From NCBI GenBank assembly GCA_963846925.1, contig CAWJXW010000014.1, positions 434,001 through 498,000 of the forward strand: a DNA stretch of 64,000 nt. Direction: 5' to 3'. This DNA is from JAQBQB01 sp963846925 (GTDB taxonomy: Bacteria > Gemmatimonadota > Gemmatimonadetes > Gemmatimonadales > Gemmatimonadaceae). The notes beneath the pieces are model-generated. The model did not search any database, was not told the DNA's origin, and saw only the letters and a list, made by a program, of their open reading frames with translations. A program made the position numbers and the translations under genes. Shown here piece by piece: positions 9,963 through 19,467 of the stretch (position 1 is its first letter; each line of letters starts with the position of its first letter).

Positions 9963-10110
9963 ATGCACAGGGCGGGGCGAGGAGCGCGCCGAAAGGCGAG
10001 TGGGTACTTGGAATGTAGACCAGAGACGAGTAAGCTCAGCCGCTCGTTTGCCAGCGCAGTTCGCCGCAGCTCGCCGCAGCTCGCCGTGAACCCCTCGCCC
10101 TCCGCGATCC

Positions 10111-11736
10111 ATGCCCTGGCTGCAGAACTACGATCCGCTGCACGGCCCACTGTCGACCCTCGCGGCGGCGCTCCCGTTGGTCGTGCTGCTCGGTCTCCTG
10201 GCGTCGCGGCTCGTCCCGGCATATGTCGCCGCGCTGTCCGGGCTAGCCACTGCGCTCATGGTCGCCGTGGCCGTGATCGGGATGCCGCCCGCGCTGGGAG
10301 CCCGCGCGGCGATGCTCGGGGCCGCGTACGGCATGCTGCCGATCGGCTGGATCGTACTGAACGTGATCTTCCTCTACCGAATCACCGAGGAGCGCGGCGT
10401 ATTCGTCGCGCTTCAGCGCGCCATCGCGGGGATCACGGCCGATCGTCGCCTGCAGCTCCTGCTCATCGCTTTCGCGTTCGGCGCCTTTTTCGAAGGGGCG
10501 GCGGGGTTCGGAACTCCGGTCGCCGTGACGGGCGCGATGCTCATCGGGCTGGGCTTTCCGCCGCTCGAGGCGTCGGCGCTGTCGCTGATCGCGAACACGG
10601 CACCCGTCGCCTTCGGCGCGCTCGGCACGCCCATCATCGCTCTGCAGGGCGTGACAGGACTCGACCTCGGTTCACTGAGCGCGATGGTCGGGCGCCAGCT
10701 GCCGTTCTTCTCCGTGATCGTGCCGTTCTGGTTGATCGCCGCGTACGCGGGTTTTCGCGGCATGCTCGAGGTGTGGCCGGCGCTGCTCGTCGCGGGGCTG
10801 TCGTTCGCTATCCCGCAATTCCTCGTGTCGAACTACCACGGGCCCTGGCTCGTCGACATCGTCGCGTCCGCGTGCTCGATGCTCGCGCTCGCCATTTTCC
10901 TGCGATACTGGCGACACGGACGATTCGAGCGGGAGGGAGCGGCCGCCGCCCCTCTCGCCAACGAGGTTGAGCGGACGGCGCCGCCGCTCCGTGTCGCGCT
11001 CATTCCTTGGATCGTTCTCGTTGTCGTCGTGTTCGCGTGGGGTACGCCGCAGGTCAAGAGTTTTCTCAACCACATCTCCTCACCGAACATTCCGATCGCC
11101 GGCCTGGACAAAATGGTCGCTCGAGTCCCGCCAGTCGTGCCGAAAGCCACGAACGAACCGGCGGTGTTCTCGCTCAACTGGCTGTCGGCGACCGGGACGG
11201 CGATCCTCATCGCGGCGATCATCGCGGGGTTCGCGCTCCGCTACTCGGTGACCGACCTTGTTCGTCGCTACCTGACGACGTTCCGCGTGGTTTGGCGATC
11301 GCTGCTCACGATCGCGGCGATGCTCGCCCTCGGCTACACGACACGCTACTCCGGCGAGGACGCGATCCTCGGACTTGCCTTCGCGCACACAGGCGCCGCG
11401 TATCCGTTCTTCGCGGCGATGCTCGGCTGGCTCGGCGTCGCGCTCACCGGGAGCGACACGTCGTCGAACGTGCTGTTCGGGAGTTTGCAGAAGATCACGG
11501 CGACGCGGCTGTCGCTCGACCCCGTGCTCATGGCGGCGGCGAACAGCTCCGGTGGCGTGATGGGGAAGATGATCGACGCCCAGAGCATCGTCGTGGCGAG
11601 CACGGCCACGGGGTGGACCGGCCACGAGTGGCGGATCCTCCGCTTCGTCTTCTTCCATAGTTTGGCGCTGGCGTCGCTCGTGGGCATCCTGGTTCTGCTG
11701 CAGCAGTACGTGTTTACGGGGATGCTGGTCAGGTAG
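10111..11736 (+). CDS. lctP: L-lactate permease family transporter
   Basis: 541 residues, about 12-14 predicted membrane helices, the normal length for LctP/LldP proteins, which import lactate or glycolate with protons. The family hallmark FEGAAGFGTPVAVTGA is present (about residues 128-143), with ANTAPVAFGALGTPI and, near the end, GSDTSSNVLFG and SSGGVMGKMIDAQS. No lactate dehydrogenase or regulator is adjacent, so the substrate is taken from family knowledge only. The start overlaps a region with other possible starts; ATG at 10111 gives the standard N-terminus. The stop codon TAG lies within the first unit of an 8-bp repeat array. Confidence 0.92.
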   Translation: MPWLQNYDPLHGPLSTLAAALPLVVLLGLLASRLVPAYVAALSGLATALMVAVAVIGMPPALGARAAMLGAAYGMLPIGWIVLNVIFLYRITEERGVFVALQRAIAGITADRRLQLLLIAFAFGAFFEGAAGFGTPVAVTGAMLIGLGFPPLEASALSLIANTAPVAFGALGTPIIALQGVTGLDLGSLSAMVGRQLPFFSVIVPFWLIAAYAGFRGMLEVWPALLVAGLSFAIPQFLVSNYHGPWLVDIVASACSMLALAIFLRYWRHGRFEREGAAAAPLANEVERTAPPLRVALIPWIVLVVVVFAWGTPQVKSFLNHISSPNIPIAGLDKMVARVPPVVPKATNEPAVFSLNWLSATGTAILIAAIIAGFALRYSVTDLVRRYLTTFRVVWRSLLTIAAMLALGYTTRYSGEDAILGLAFAHTGAAYPFFAAMLGWLGVALTGSDTSSNVLFGSLQKITATRLSLDPVLMAAANSSGGVMGKMIDAQSIVVASTATGWTGHEWRILRFVFFHSLALASLVGILVLLQQYVFTGMLVR

Positions 11737-11808
11737 ACCGGTGGACCGGTGGACCGGTGGGCCGGTGGACCGGTGGACCGGTGGACCGGTGGACAGGTGG
11801 ACGGCTGG
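11732..11808 (+). repeat. 8-bp tandem array ACCGGTGG, nine units, fused to the lactate permease stop codon
   Basis: From the stop codon the DNA reads GGTAGACC then GGTGGACC repeatedly. Nine 8-bp units occupy 11737-11808, with the last two degenerate (ACAGGTGG, ACGGCTGG). Each unit holds the palindrome ACCGGT. Since 8 is not a multiple of 3, all frames run through with an eight-residue period (GPPVHRST on the minus strand). Confidence 0.9.
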
Positions 11809-11953
11809 AAAGGGCGCGGAAAAGATGTGGCCGCGGCCGACGCGCGCCGGAACTTTCTCGACGACGACCTTCGTAGGGCTTCTCACGGCGTCGCTCGAAG
11901 CTGGCGCGTCGTGAGGGAAACGCTTTCCGGCGCTCGGGTGTCAAACCCTTCGA

Positions 11954-13054
11954 GTGTCTGATAGCAAAGAGCGCACGATGCGCTCAACGTCTCGGTTCGG
12001 TTCTGGTCCCGCAATGAGCTCCCTGTCGTTACTCGTCGATCCCTACGCAGATACGCTCGAGATGCCTACGTCGGCGTCGCTCGCGGTCTCGCGTACTTGG
12101 GAGCGCGATCGGATCGCCGAGCTGCTCGGCGCGCAGTTTCAGGTGGTTCGTGAGCTCGGTCGCGGAGGCATGGGCGTCGTGTTTCTCGCTCGCGACATCG
12201 CTCTGCACCGCCTCGTCGCGATCAAGGCGCTGCGCTACGAGTTCACCTCGTCGGAGGAGCACCGCGAGCGTTTTCGGCGCGAGGCGCGGTTGACGGCGCG
12301 ACTCAGCCATCCGGGGATCGTCCCGGTGTACGGGTTCGGTGAAGTCCGCGATCTGGTCTACATCGTCATGAAGTACGTCCATGGCGAGTCGCTCGCGGAG
12401 CGAACGCGGCGCGAAGTGCGTCTCGCGCCGGACGAAGTGCGGCGCCTGCTGCGCGACCTCGCGCTGGCGCTCGACTCGGCGCATCGAGACGGCGTGATCC
12501 ATCGTGATCTCAAGCCCGAGAACATTCTGATCGAGCGCGGCACGGGGCGAGCGATGCTCACCGACTTCGGCGTCGCGCTCGTCCGTTCGCTCGATCCGCT
12601 CCGCGGCGAGGTGTCGCGCGTCTTCGGCACTCCGCACTACATGTCGCCGGAGCAGGCCGTGGGCGACCTGGTGCTCGACGGCCGGAGTGATCTCTACTCG
12701 TTGGGAGTGCTCGGGTACTACATGCTGAGCGGGAGATTGCCGTTCGACGCCCCGACGTTCGAGGCGTTGGCGGCGAAGCACATCGGCCAATCGCCCGCGC
12801 CGCTGCGGTCGCTCGTTCCGAAGGCGCCCGCGTCGCTGGCGGAGACGATCGAGCGCGCGCTGGCGAAGGAACGCGATCTCCGCTGGAAGGACGGACGGGC
12901 GATGGCTGACGCGCTGGCTGCACCGAGCGCGTCGCGCCGGTGGTTCCACGTCGCGAGCGCTCGCGCCGCGACGCTTTTTCGAAGTCGTCTTGCCGCCGAG
13001 CTTGCGCTGCTCGGAACGGCGCTGAGAACCGCGATACGGTGGACGCTGACCTGA
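11954..13054 (+). CDS. Serine/threonine protein kinase (Pkn type)
   Basis: A soluble Hanks-type kinase of about 366 residues. The kinase domain spans roughly residues 55-310. It has the glycine loop GRGGMG, VAIK with the ATP-binding Lys, HRDLKPEN catalytic loop, DFG metal-binding motif, and SPEQA in place of APE. The C-terminal part (about 320-366) is Arg/Ala-rich with a weakly hydrophobic stretch; no clear membrane helix and no PASTA or WD sensor domain is present. GTG at 11954, ATG at 11987 and ATG at 12014 are all possible starts, and the last two place the kinase domain 30-45 residues from the N-terminus. No phosphatase or FHA gene is adjacent. Confidence 0.92.
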   Translation: MSDSKERTMRSTSRFGSGPAMSSLSLLVDPYADTLEMPTSASLAVSRTWERDRIAELLGAQFQVVRELGRGGMGVVFLARDIALHRLVAIKALRYEFTSSEEHRERFRREARLTARLSHPGIVPVYGFGEVRDLVYIVMKYVHGESLAERTRREVRLAPDEVRRLLRDLALALDSAHRDGVIHRDLKPENILIERGTGRAMLTDFGVALVRSLDPLRGEVSRVFGTPHYMSPEQAVGDLVLDGRSDLYSLGVLGYYMLSGRLPFDAPTFEALAAKHIGQSPAPLRSLVPKAPASLAETIERALAKERDLRWKDGRAMADALAAPSASRRWFHVASARAATLFRSRLAAELALLGTALRTAIRWTLT

Positions 13055-13078
13055 TACGCGCCGCCTGCTGATATACCG

Positions 13079-13110
13079 ACGGCCCGCCCGCTGGCGGGCC
13101 GTTGTGTTTT
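13079..13110 (+). terminator. Intrinsic terminator after the kinase gene
   Basis: Stem ACGGCCCGCC / GGCGGGCCGT with loop CGCT, followed by TGTGTTTT on the plus strand, 25 bases after the kinase stop. Confidence 0.85.
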
Positions 13111-13127
13111 CGGGGGCGGCCGGCGCT

Positions 13128-13150
13128 AGGCGGCAGGCGGCAGGCGGCAG
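13128..13150 (+). repeat. 7-bp tandem repeat AGGCGGC
   Basis: Three full AGGCGGC units and a partial fourth lie between the kinase terminator and the copA promoter. The heptamer format recalls the short tandemly repeated sequences described in cyanobacteria, but the unit is different. Confidence 0.7.
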
Positions 13151-13156
13151 GAAATA

Positions 13157-13179
13157 GGCAGGGGGGGTATACTTCCCCT
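13157..13179 (+). promoter_or_regulatory. copA promoter with possible CsoR operator
   Basis: TATACT (13168-13173) is a good -10 element and ends six bases before the copA ATG, which implies a leaderless mRNA. The run GGGGGGGTATACTTCCCC around it is a G-tract/C-tract pseudo-palindrome of the kind CsoR binds (compare the GGGGGTAT core of known copper operons). The -35 is weak. Confidence 0.5.
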
Positions 13180-15438
13180 ATGGGCGAGCGAGCTTCGATC
13201 ACGATTCCGGTGACCGGCATGACGTGCGCCGCGTGCCAGGCGCGCGTGCAGCGGGCGCTGGCGAGGACGTCGGGTGTCGATGACGCCTCGGTGAACCTCA
13301 TGATGAACAGCGCGGCGGTGACTTACGACCCGGCGCGCGCGTCGCCGGCGCAGCTCGTCGACACGATCCGCGCGACCGGCTACGGGGCCGAGCTGCCAAC
13401 GGCGACGCCGAGCGCGCGTCAAACGCAACTGGAACAGGACGAGACACGGCGGGACGAGTTCCGGAGTCTGCGCGCCAAGGCCGGTTTCGCGTTGGCGGTC
13501 GGCGTCGCGGAGATGGCGGCCTCGATGTCGAAGTCGTCGATGGCGACGATGAACGAGCCTGGCGCGTCCGCACCCGTCGCGTGGTGGCTCATGCTCGTCG
13601 CGACATTCGCGGTCATGGCGTGGGCCGGACGGGACTTTTACGCGCGGGCTTGGAGCGCGTTGCGACACCGCTCGGCCGACATGAACACGTTGATCAGCGT
13701 CGGGACGGGAGCCGCGTTTCTCTTCTCGTTCGTCGCGACGGTAAGTCCGCAGGTGCTCGCGCGGAACGGGGTGCAGCCGCAGGTCTACTACGAGGCGGTC
13801 GTCTTCATCATCGCGTTCGTGCTGGCGGGCCGCGCCATGGAAGCGCGCGCGAAGGTCCAAACGACGTCGGCGCTGCGCCGGCTCGTCGACCTGCAACCGC
13901 CGCGAGCGCGTGTGATGCGCGACGGCGTCGAGCTCGACGTGCCGGTCGAAGTCGTGCGCCTTGGAGATCTGGTGGTCATGAGGCCGGGCGAGCGCGTTCC
14001 CGTGGACGGAGAGGTCGTCGAGGGCGCCAGCGCGATCGACGAGTCGATGCTGACTGGCGAATCGATGCCGGTGACCAAGACGATCGGTGCTCGCGTGTTC
14101 GGCGGCACGATGAACGGCCGCGGCGCCTTGCTCGTGCGCGCCACGTCGATTGGCGAGGACAGCGCGCTCGCCCGGATCGTGCGGCTGATGCGCGATGCCC
14201 AGGCGACGCGCGCGCCGATCCAAAGCCTCGCCGACCGTGTGAGCGGAGTATTCGTGCCCGTGGTGCTCGTCGTCGCCGTGCTCACACTCGTGGCGTGGCT
14301 CGTGGTGGGCGGGCCTGCCCATGCAGCACAGGCAATCGCCGCGAGCGTGTCCGTGCTGATCATCGCGTGTCCCTGCGCAATGGGGCTCGCCGTGCCCACC
14401 GCGGTGATGGTCGCGACCGGGAAAGGGGCGGAACGCGGTGTTCTGATCAAGGGCGGTCGCGCGCTCGAGCGAGCCGGAAACGTCGACCTGGTGCTGCTCG
14501 ACAAGACCGGAACCGTCACGACGGGGCGACCGGTCGTGACCGACGTCGTGCCGGCGAGCGGCGTGGACGAGTCGACGCTTCTCGCCGCGGCCGCCAGCGT
14601 CGAACGACTCTCCGAGCATCCGATCGCGCGCGCGATCGTCGAACGCGCCGACGGATTGGATCTTCAGCGCGGAGTCGCGGTCGGGTTCACCGCGGAGCCG
14701 GGACACGGAGCGCGCGCGCACGTCGACGAAAGCGAGGTACTCGTGGGGACGGCGGCGTTCGTCGCCGAATCAAATCCGATTCCGCCCGCCCTCGCCGACG
14801 CCGCCACCCGAATGGCCGCCGCGGGAAAGACGCTCGCGTTCGTCGCGATCGGCGGGCGCGCGCTAGGAGTGATCGCGGTCGCGGATCAACTCAGGGCGAC
14901 GTCGGCGCCGGCGATCCAGCGGTTGCGCGATCTCGGCCTCGACGTTGTCATGCTCACCGGCGACAACGAGCGCACGGCGAGCACCATCGCGACCGAAGCG
15001 GGCATCTCGAGCGTCTCGGCGAACCTGCTTCCGGCGCAGAAGACCTCCGAGGTCGAGCGATACCAAAAAGCCGGACGCGTCGTCGCGATGGTCGGCGACG
15101 GAATCAACGACGCGCCCGCACTCGCGCGCGCGGACGTCGGCATCGCGATCGGCACGGGCACCGACGTCGCCATGGACGCCAGCGAAGTCACGCTGATGCG
15201 TCCCGACATCGGTGGCGTCGCCGACGCGATCTCGCTCTCGCGCCGAACGATGCGCACCATCCGTGAGAATCTCTTTTGGGCGATGGTCTACAACGTCATT
15301 GGAATTCCGATCGCGGCGGGCGTGCTCTTTCCGCGCTTCGGCCTTCTGCTCAATCCCGTCGTGGCCAGCGCGGCGATGGCGCTCAGCTCGGTGAGTGTCG
15401 TCGGCAACAGTCTTCGTCTGCGGAGGTGGACGCCGTGA
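13180..15438 (+). CDS. copA: Copper-exporting P1B-type ATPase
   Basis: 752 residues, inner membrane, ATP-driven export of Cu(I). One N-terminal heavy-metal domain carries GMTCAAC (about residues 11-17). The transmembrane metal site IACPCAMGLAVP identifies the Cu/Ag subgroup. The phosphorylation motif DKTGTVTTG, the TGES motif of the actuator domain (LTGESMPVTK), HPIARAI in the nucleotide domain and GDGINDAPALA are all intact. ATG at 13180 is chosen because the HMA domain begins directly and the -10 element sits just ahead. The csoR start codon overlaps the stop (GTGA), so the two are cotranscribed. Confidence 0.96.
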   Translation: MGERASITIPVTGMTCAACQARVQRALARTSGVDDASVNLMMNSAAVTYDPARASPAQLVDTIRATGYGAELPTATPSARQTQLEQDETRRDEFRSLRAKAGFALAVGVAEMAASMSKSSMATMNEPGASAPVAWWLMLVATFAVMAWAGRDFYARAWSALRHRSADMNTLISVGTGAAFLFSFVATVSPQVLARNGVQPQVYYEAVVFIIAFVLAGRAMEARAKVQTTSALRRLVDLQPPRARVMRDGVELDVPVEVVRLGDLVVMRPGERVPVDGEVVEGASAIDESMLTGESMPVTKTIGARVFGGTMNGRGALLVRATSIGEDSALARIVRLMRDAQATRAPIQSLADRVSGVFVPVVLVVAVLTLVAWLVVGGPAHAAQAIAASVSVLIIACPCAMGLAVPTAVMVATGKGAERGVLIKGGRALERAGNVDLVLLDKTGTVTTGRPVVTDVVPASGVDESTLLAAAASVERLSEHPIARAIVERADGLDLQRGVAVGFTAEPGHGARAHVDESEVLVGTAAFVAESNPIPPALADAATRMAAAGKTLAFVAIGGRALGVIAVADQLRATSAPAIQRLRDLGLDVVMLTGDNERTASTIATEAGISSVSANLLPAQKTSEVERYQKAGRVVAMVGDGINDAPALARADVGIAIGTGTDVAMDASEVTLMRPDIGGVADAISLSRRTMRTIRENLFWAMVYNVIGIPIAAGVLFPRFGLLLNPVVASAAMALSSVSVVGNSLRLRRWTP

Positions 15439-15776
15439 AACACGATCACACCGTCGCCGAGTGCGCGTGCGACGTCCACGCGTCAGGGCGCAAAGCCGTC
15501 GCCGTGGACCCCGGCATCAAGGCGCGAAACCTCAAGCGGCTCCGCCGAATCGAAGGACAGGTGCGCGGTCTGCAGAAAATGGTCGAGGAGGATCGCTACT
15601 GCGCCGACGTGATGACGCAGATTTCGTCGGTGCACGAAGCCCTGCGCAGCGTCGGTCGCGAGTTGATGCGAAATCACTTGCGCCACTGCGCGACCTCGGC
15701 CATCCGCGCCGGAGCGTCGGAGGCCGAGTCGATGTACGACGAGCTGGTGGAGATGATGTACCGACACGCGCGCTGA
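15435..15776 (+). CDS. csoR: CsoR-family copper-sensing repressor
   Basis: 113 residues of the all-helical CsoR/RcnR family. GTG at 15435 overlaps the copA stop. The core reads IKARNLKRLRRIEGQVRGLQKMVEED, the usual DNA-binding helix pair. The Cu(I) ligands of the family (Cys, His, Cys) appear as YCADV and NHLRHC, with the required His-x3-Cys spacing. An extra N-terminal segment HDHTVAECACDVHAS adds His and Cys residues that could also bind metal. Cu binding should release it from the copA promoter, giving copper-induced expression of this two-gene operon. Confidence 0.93.
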   Translation: MKHDHTVAECACDVHASGRKAVAVDPGIKARNLKRLRRIEGQVRGLQKMVEEDRYCADVMTQISSVHEALRSVGRELMRNHLRHCATSAIRAGASEAESMYDELVEMMYRHAR

Positions 15777-15798
15777 GGCGCGCGCGGTCAAACGCAAA

Positions 15799-17806
15799 TC
15801 ACACCGACGTCACGCGGAGCGCGGCGTCGACGACGGCGTCGGCGGTGATTCCCAGCTCCTTGTAGATGCGCTCGTACGGCGAGCTCGCGCCGAACCGATG
15901 CAGCCCGATCGCCGCTCCGGATAGCCCGACCCACCGATACCACGACATCGGCTGCGCGGCTTCGATGGCTACGCGCGGAACGCCCGGCGGAAGCACCGCG
16001 TCCTGGTACGCTGCCGGCTGCCGCTCGAACACTTCCATGGATGGCATGGAGACGACGCGCGCCGCGACACCTCGGGCGGCCAGCTGCGTCTGGGCCGCGA
16101 TAACGAGCTGCACCTCCGAACCGGACGCCATGAGCACGACGCGCGGCTTGGCGTTGGCTGGCGGGTCGGCGAGGACGTACGCGCCCTGCATCAGTCCTTC
16201 CGCCGCGCCGTACTTCGAGCGGTCGATGAACGGAAGCTTTTGTCGCGTGAGAATCAGTGCGAGGGGACCCGCCGGCAGATCCACCGCCAGCTTCCACGCG
16301 ACGGCAGTCTCGTTCGCGTCGGCGGGGCGCACGACGGTGAGACCAGGGATCGCGCGGAGCGATGAGAGCTGTTCGATCGGTTGGTGCGTCGGTCCGTCTT
16401 CGCCGAGCCCGATCGAATCGTGCGTGTAGACGTAGATGACGCGCGCGCCCATGAGCGCCGCGAGGCGCACCGACGGACGCATGTAGTCCGAGAAAATGAG
16501 GAACGTGCCGCCGTAGGGGAGCACTCCGCCGTGCAGCGCCATGCCCGTCATGATCGATGCCATGCCGTGCTCGCGGATGCCGAAGTGGACGTAACGCGAG
16601 CCGCGCGATTCCGGCGTGAAGTTCTGCCACGCCTTGACCGACGTGTTGTTCGACGGCGTGAGATCGGCCGACCCGCCGACCAGTTCGGGGAGCAAATCGG
16701 CGGTCGCGTTCAGCGCGGCGCCGAATGCGGCACGTGTGGCGATGGCGCCGTTCTCGGCGGTGAACGTCGGAAGCTTGGCTTCCCAGTTCTCCGGCCGGCG
16801 CCCGGCGAGTCGCCGCTCGAGCTCCGCTGCGTCCGCGGGATTCGCGTCGGCGTACGCCTTCCAACGCGCGTTCCATTCGGCATGGCAGCTGGCGCCGCGA
16901 TCCTTCGCCTTTCGCCATTCCGTGAGCGCGTCGGCGGGCACATAGAACGTGTCGAGCGTCGGCCACCCGTAATTCTGTTTGGTGATCACGACGTTTTCCT
17001 TGCCCGAGAGCTTCGCCGTGCGCTTTCTCGGAATCCTGGCGCGGGCTGCCGTAGCCGATGTGCGTGCGAGTGATGATCAGCGTCGGCCGCTCGGCGTCGT
17101 CCTTCGCCTCGGCGATCGCCCCCTCGATTGCATCGAGGTCGTTGACGTCGGCGATGTGGAGCACCTGCCAGCCGTACGCTTCGAACCGCTTGGCCGTGTC
17201 GTCGGTGAACGTGAGCTCGGTCTTGCCGTCGATGGTGATGTGATTGTCGTCGTAGAACCCGATCAGCTTCCCGAGCTTGAAGTGTCCGGCGAACGACGCC
17301 GCCTCGTGCGAGATCCCCTCCATGAGATCGCCGTCGCTACAGATGAAGAACGTGTAGTGGTCGACGATTTCCTGTCCGGGCTTGTTGAACGCGGCGGCGA
17401 GGTGGGCTTCGGCGACGGCCATGCCGACGGCGTTGCCCGTTCCCTGGCCGAGCGGGCCGGTGGTCGTCTCGACTCCGGGCGTGTGGCCATGCTCGGGGTG
17501 CCCGGGCGTCTTGCTTCCCCACTGGCGAAACTGCTTGAGATCCTCGAGGGTGAGGTCGTACCCGGTCAGGTAGAGGCACGAGTACAGCAGCATCGACGCG
17601 TGGCCGCAGGAGAGAATGAACCGATCGCGGTTGGGCCACGCGGGATCGGCCGGGTCGAAGCGCATCGTGCGCGTGAACAGCACGTAGCCGAGCGGCGCCA
17701 GCGCCATCGGCGTGCCGGGGTGTCCGGAGTCGGCTTGCTGCACGGCGTCCATGGACAGCGTGCGGACGGTATTGATGCAGAGGAGGTCGAGGGCGGTCGC
17801 GGGCAT
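15799..17806 (-). CDS. tkt: Transketolase, frameshifted as read
   Basis: A ThDP-dependent enzyme moving two-carbon ketol units in the pentose phosphate pathway. Total length 668 codons is standard. The N-terminal ThDP half shows DSGHPGTPMALAPLGYVLF, GHASMLLYS, GPLGQGTGNAVGMA and CSDGDLMEGISHEA with the metal-binding GDG motif. The C-terminal half shows FGIREHGMASIMTGMALHGG and KLPFIDRS. One indel separates the halves: at 17003-17005 CCC appears where CC restores the frame (KAHGEALG then KENVVITKQNYG). Such a break in a core enzyme is best read as sequence error. It is divergent from the glycosyltransferase, with 87 bases between starts. Confidence 0.93.
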
Positions 17807-17893
17807 CGCGGGTCGGGGCGGTTTTGGATGAATGGCCGTGCAGAAGTTAGCTCACCGTGGTTGCCGGGCGAAAACCGGCGTTACTTTCCCGCC

Positions 17894-18682
17894 ATGCGCG
17901 CAACCGAGGCGGCGGGGGGCGTTCCCGAGCACGAACGCATCGTCTTCACCGAAAAGCGTCATCGGTATTGCGTCGCCGTCTTCGTGATCAACGAGGGCGA
18001 GCGCGTGCGAACCCAACTCGCCGCGATGGCGCGGTTCGCCGACACCATCGACATCGTCGTCGCCGACGGCGGCAGCACGGATGGATCGCTCGCGCCGGAC
18101 TCGCTCGCCGATTTTCGCCTGCGCGCGCTCCTCGTGAAACGCGGCCCCGGGCGCCTGAGCGCGCAGATGCGCATGGCGATCGGCTTCGCGCTCGAAGAAG
18201 GCTACGACGGAATGGTGGTGATCGACGGCAACGGCAAGGACGATCTCGACGCGTTGCCGCGCATGATCGAGCTGCTCGACGCGGGCTACGATCACGTGCA
18301 GGGCTCGCGCTACATAGCGGGCGGAAGCGGCATCAATACGCCGCCGAGCCGAACGTGGGCGGTGAAGCTCGTTCACGCGCCGATGATCAGCCTCGCGGCG
18401 GGCACTCGATACACGGATACGACCAACGGATTCCGCGCGTACAGCCGGCGTCTGCTCTCCGATCCGCGCGTCGCGCCGCTGCGCGACGTGTTCATGGGTT
18501 ACGAGCTCCACTACTACCTCGCGATTCGCGCCGCCCGACTCGGCTTTCGCGTGATCGAGACGCCGGTGACCCGGCGGTATCCGGCAAGCGGAAAGACGCC
18601 GACCAAGATCAGCCCGGTGAAAGGCAACCTCCGCGTGCTCCGAACGCTGGTGGCCGCCGTGCTCGGACGATTCGACCCATGA
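17894..18682 (+). CDS. Family 2 glycosyltransferase
   Basis: 262 residues with a GT-A fold. It shows CVAVFVINEGERV, the nucleotide-binding IVVADGGSTDGS, VVIDGNGKDD in the DxD position and GSRYIAGGSGIN, as in polyprenyl-phosphate sugar transferases of the DPM1/DPG type. No membrane helix is evident. ATG at 17894 follows a TACTTT hexamer by six bases. The stop overlaps the next start (ATGA), so it heads an operon with the epimerase-like and isomerase-like genes. The set suggests synthesis or attachment of a modified sugar on a surface glycan or lipid. Confidence 0.85.
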   Translation: MRATEAAGGVPEHERIVFTEKRHRYCVAVFVINEGERVRTQLAAMARFADTIDIVVADGGSTDGSLAPDSLADFRLRALLVKRGPGRLSAQMRMAIGFALEEGYDGMVVIDGNGKDDLDALPRMIELLDAGYDHVQGSRYIAGGSGINTPPSRTWAVKLVHAPMISLAAGTRYTDTTNGFRAYSRRLLSDPRVAPLRDVFMGYELHYYLAIRAARLGFRVIETPVTRRYPASGKTPTKISPVKGNLRVLRTLVAAVLGRFDP

Positions 18683-19467
18683 CCACCGGGCGGGGGAGAG
18701 GCGGCGCTCATCGGCTACACGGGGTTCGTCGGCGGCAAACCTGTTGGCGCAACGACCGTTCGACGCGCTGTACAACTCGTCCAACATCGACGAAATCGCC
18801 GGTCGCGCGTTCGACCTGATCGTCTGCGCCGGAGCGCCGGCGGAAAAATGGAAGGCGAACGCCGACCCCGAGCGCGACCTGGCGAACATCGAGCGCCTCG
18901 CCGCGGCCGTCACCCGGGCGTCGAGCGCGCCGATTCGTGTTGCTGTCCACCGTGGACGTTTTCGGGTCGCCCGTCGGAGTGGACGAGCAGTCGCCGGTCT
19001 CGACCCGAGGGCTTCACGCCTACGGCCGCAACCGCCGTCTGCTCGAGGAACGAATCGCGTCGAGTTTCGACACGACGATCGTGCGGCTGCCCGGTCTCTA
19101 CGGCCCCGGACTCAAGAAGAACGTCATCTTCGACTTCCTGCACGACAACGACGTTCAGAAGATCGATTCACGCGGCGTGTTCCAGTTCTATGATACGACG
19201 CGGCTCTGGAGCGACCTGGAGATCGCCGTTCGGAACCGGCTTCTGCTGGTGCACCTGCCGACCGAGCCCGTAAGCGTGGCCGACGTCGCGCGGGCCGCTT
19301 TCGGCATCGAGTTCGACAACAACGTCGCGCCGACGCCCGCGCGATACGACATGCGAACGCGGCACGCCGCGCTTTTCGGCGGCGAAGGTGCGTATATCGA
19401 AGATTCCGCACGAGTGCTCGACGGAATCGCCGCGTTCGTCGCGCGCGAAAGAGCCAAGGCTCCGTGA
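18679..19467 (+). CDS. NAD(P)-dependent sugar epimerase/dehydratase-like protein, frameshifted as read
   Basis: About 262 codons. The Rossmann start is IGYTGFVGGNLL, the SDR Ser/Thr region is STVDVFGSPVG, and the catalytic Tyr lies in HAYGRNRRLLEE, where the usual YxxxK is YxxxR. The text changes frame near 18700, at 18737-18739 (AAA for AA) and near 18937. ATG at 18679 overlaps the glycosyltransferase stop; the stop at 19465-19467 overlaps the next GTG. The Arg replacing the active-site Lys is visible in unbroken text, so it may be genuine. Substrate unknown. Confidence 0.75.

Noticed and set aside
11732..11808. CRISPR array
   Set aside because: The 8-bp units are contiguous without spacers, and no cas gene is present.
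12029..12949. A 306-codon minus-strand open frame inside the kinase
   Set aside because: Shadow of the kinase codons; no motif or start signal.
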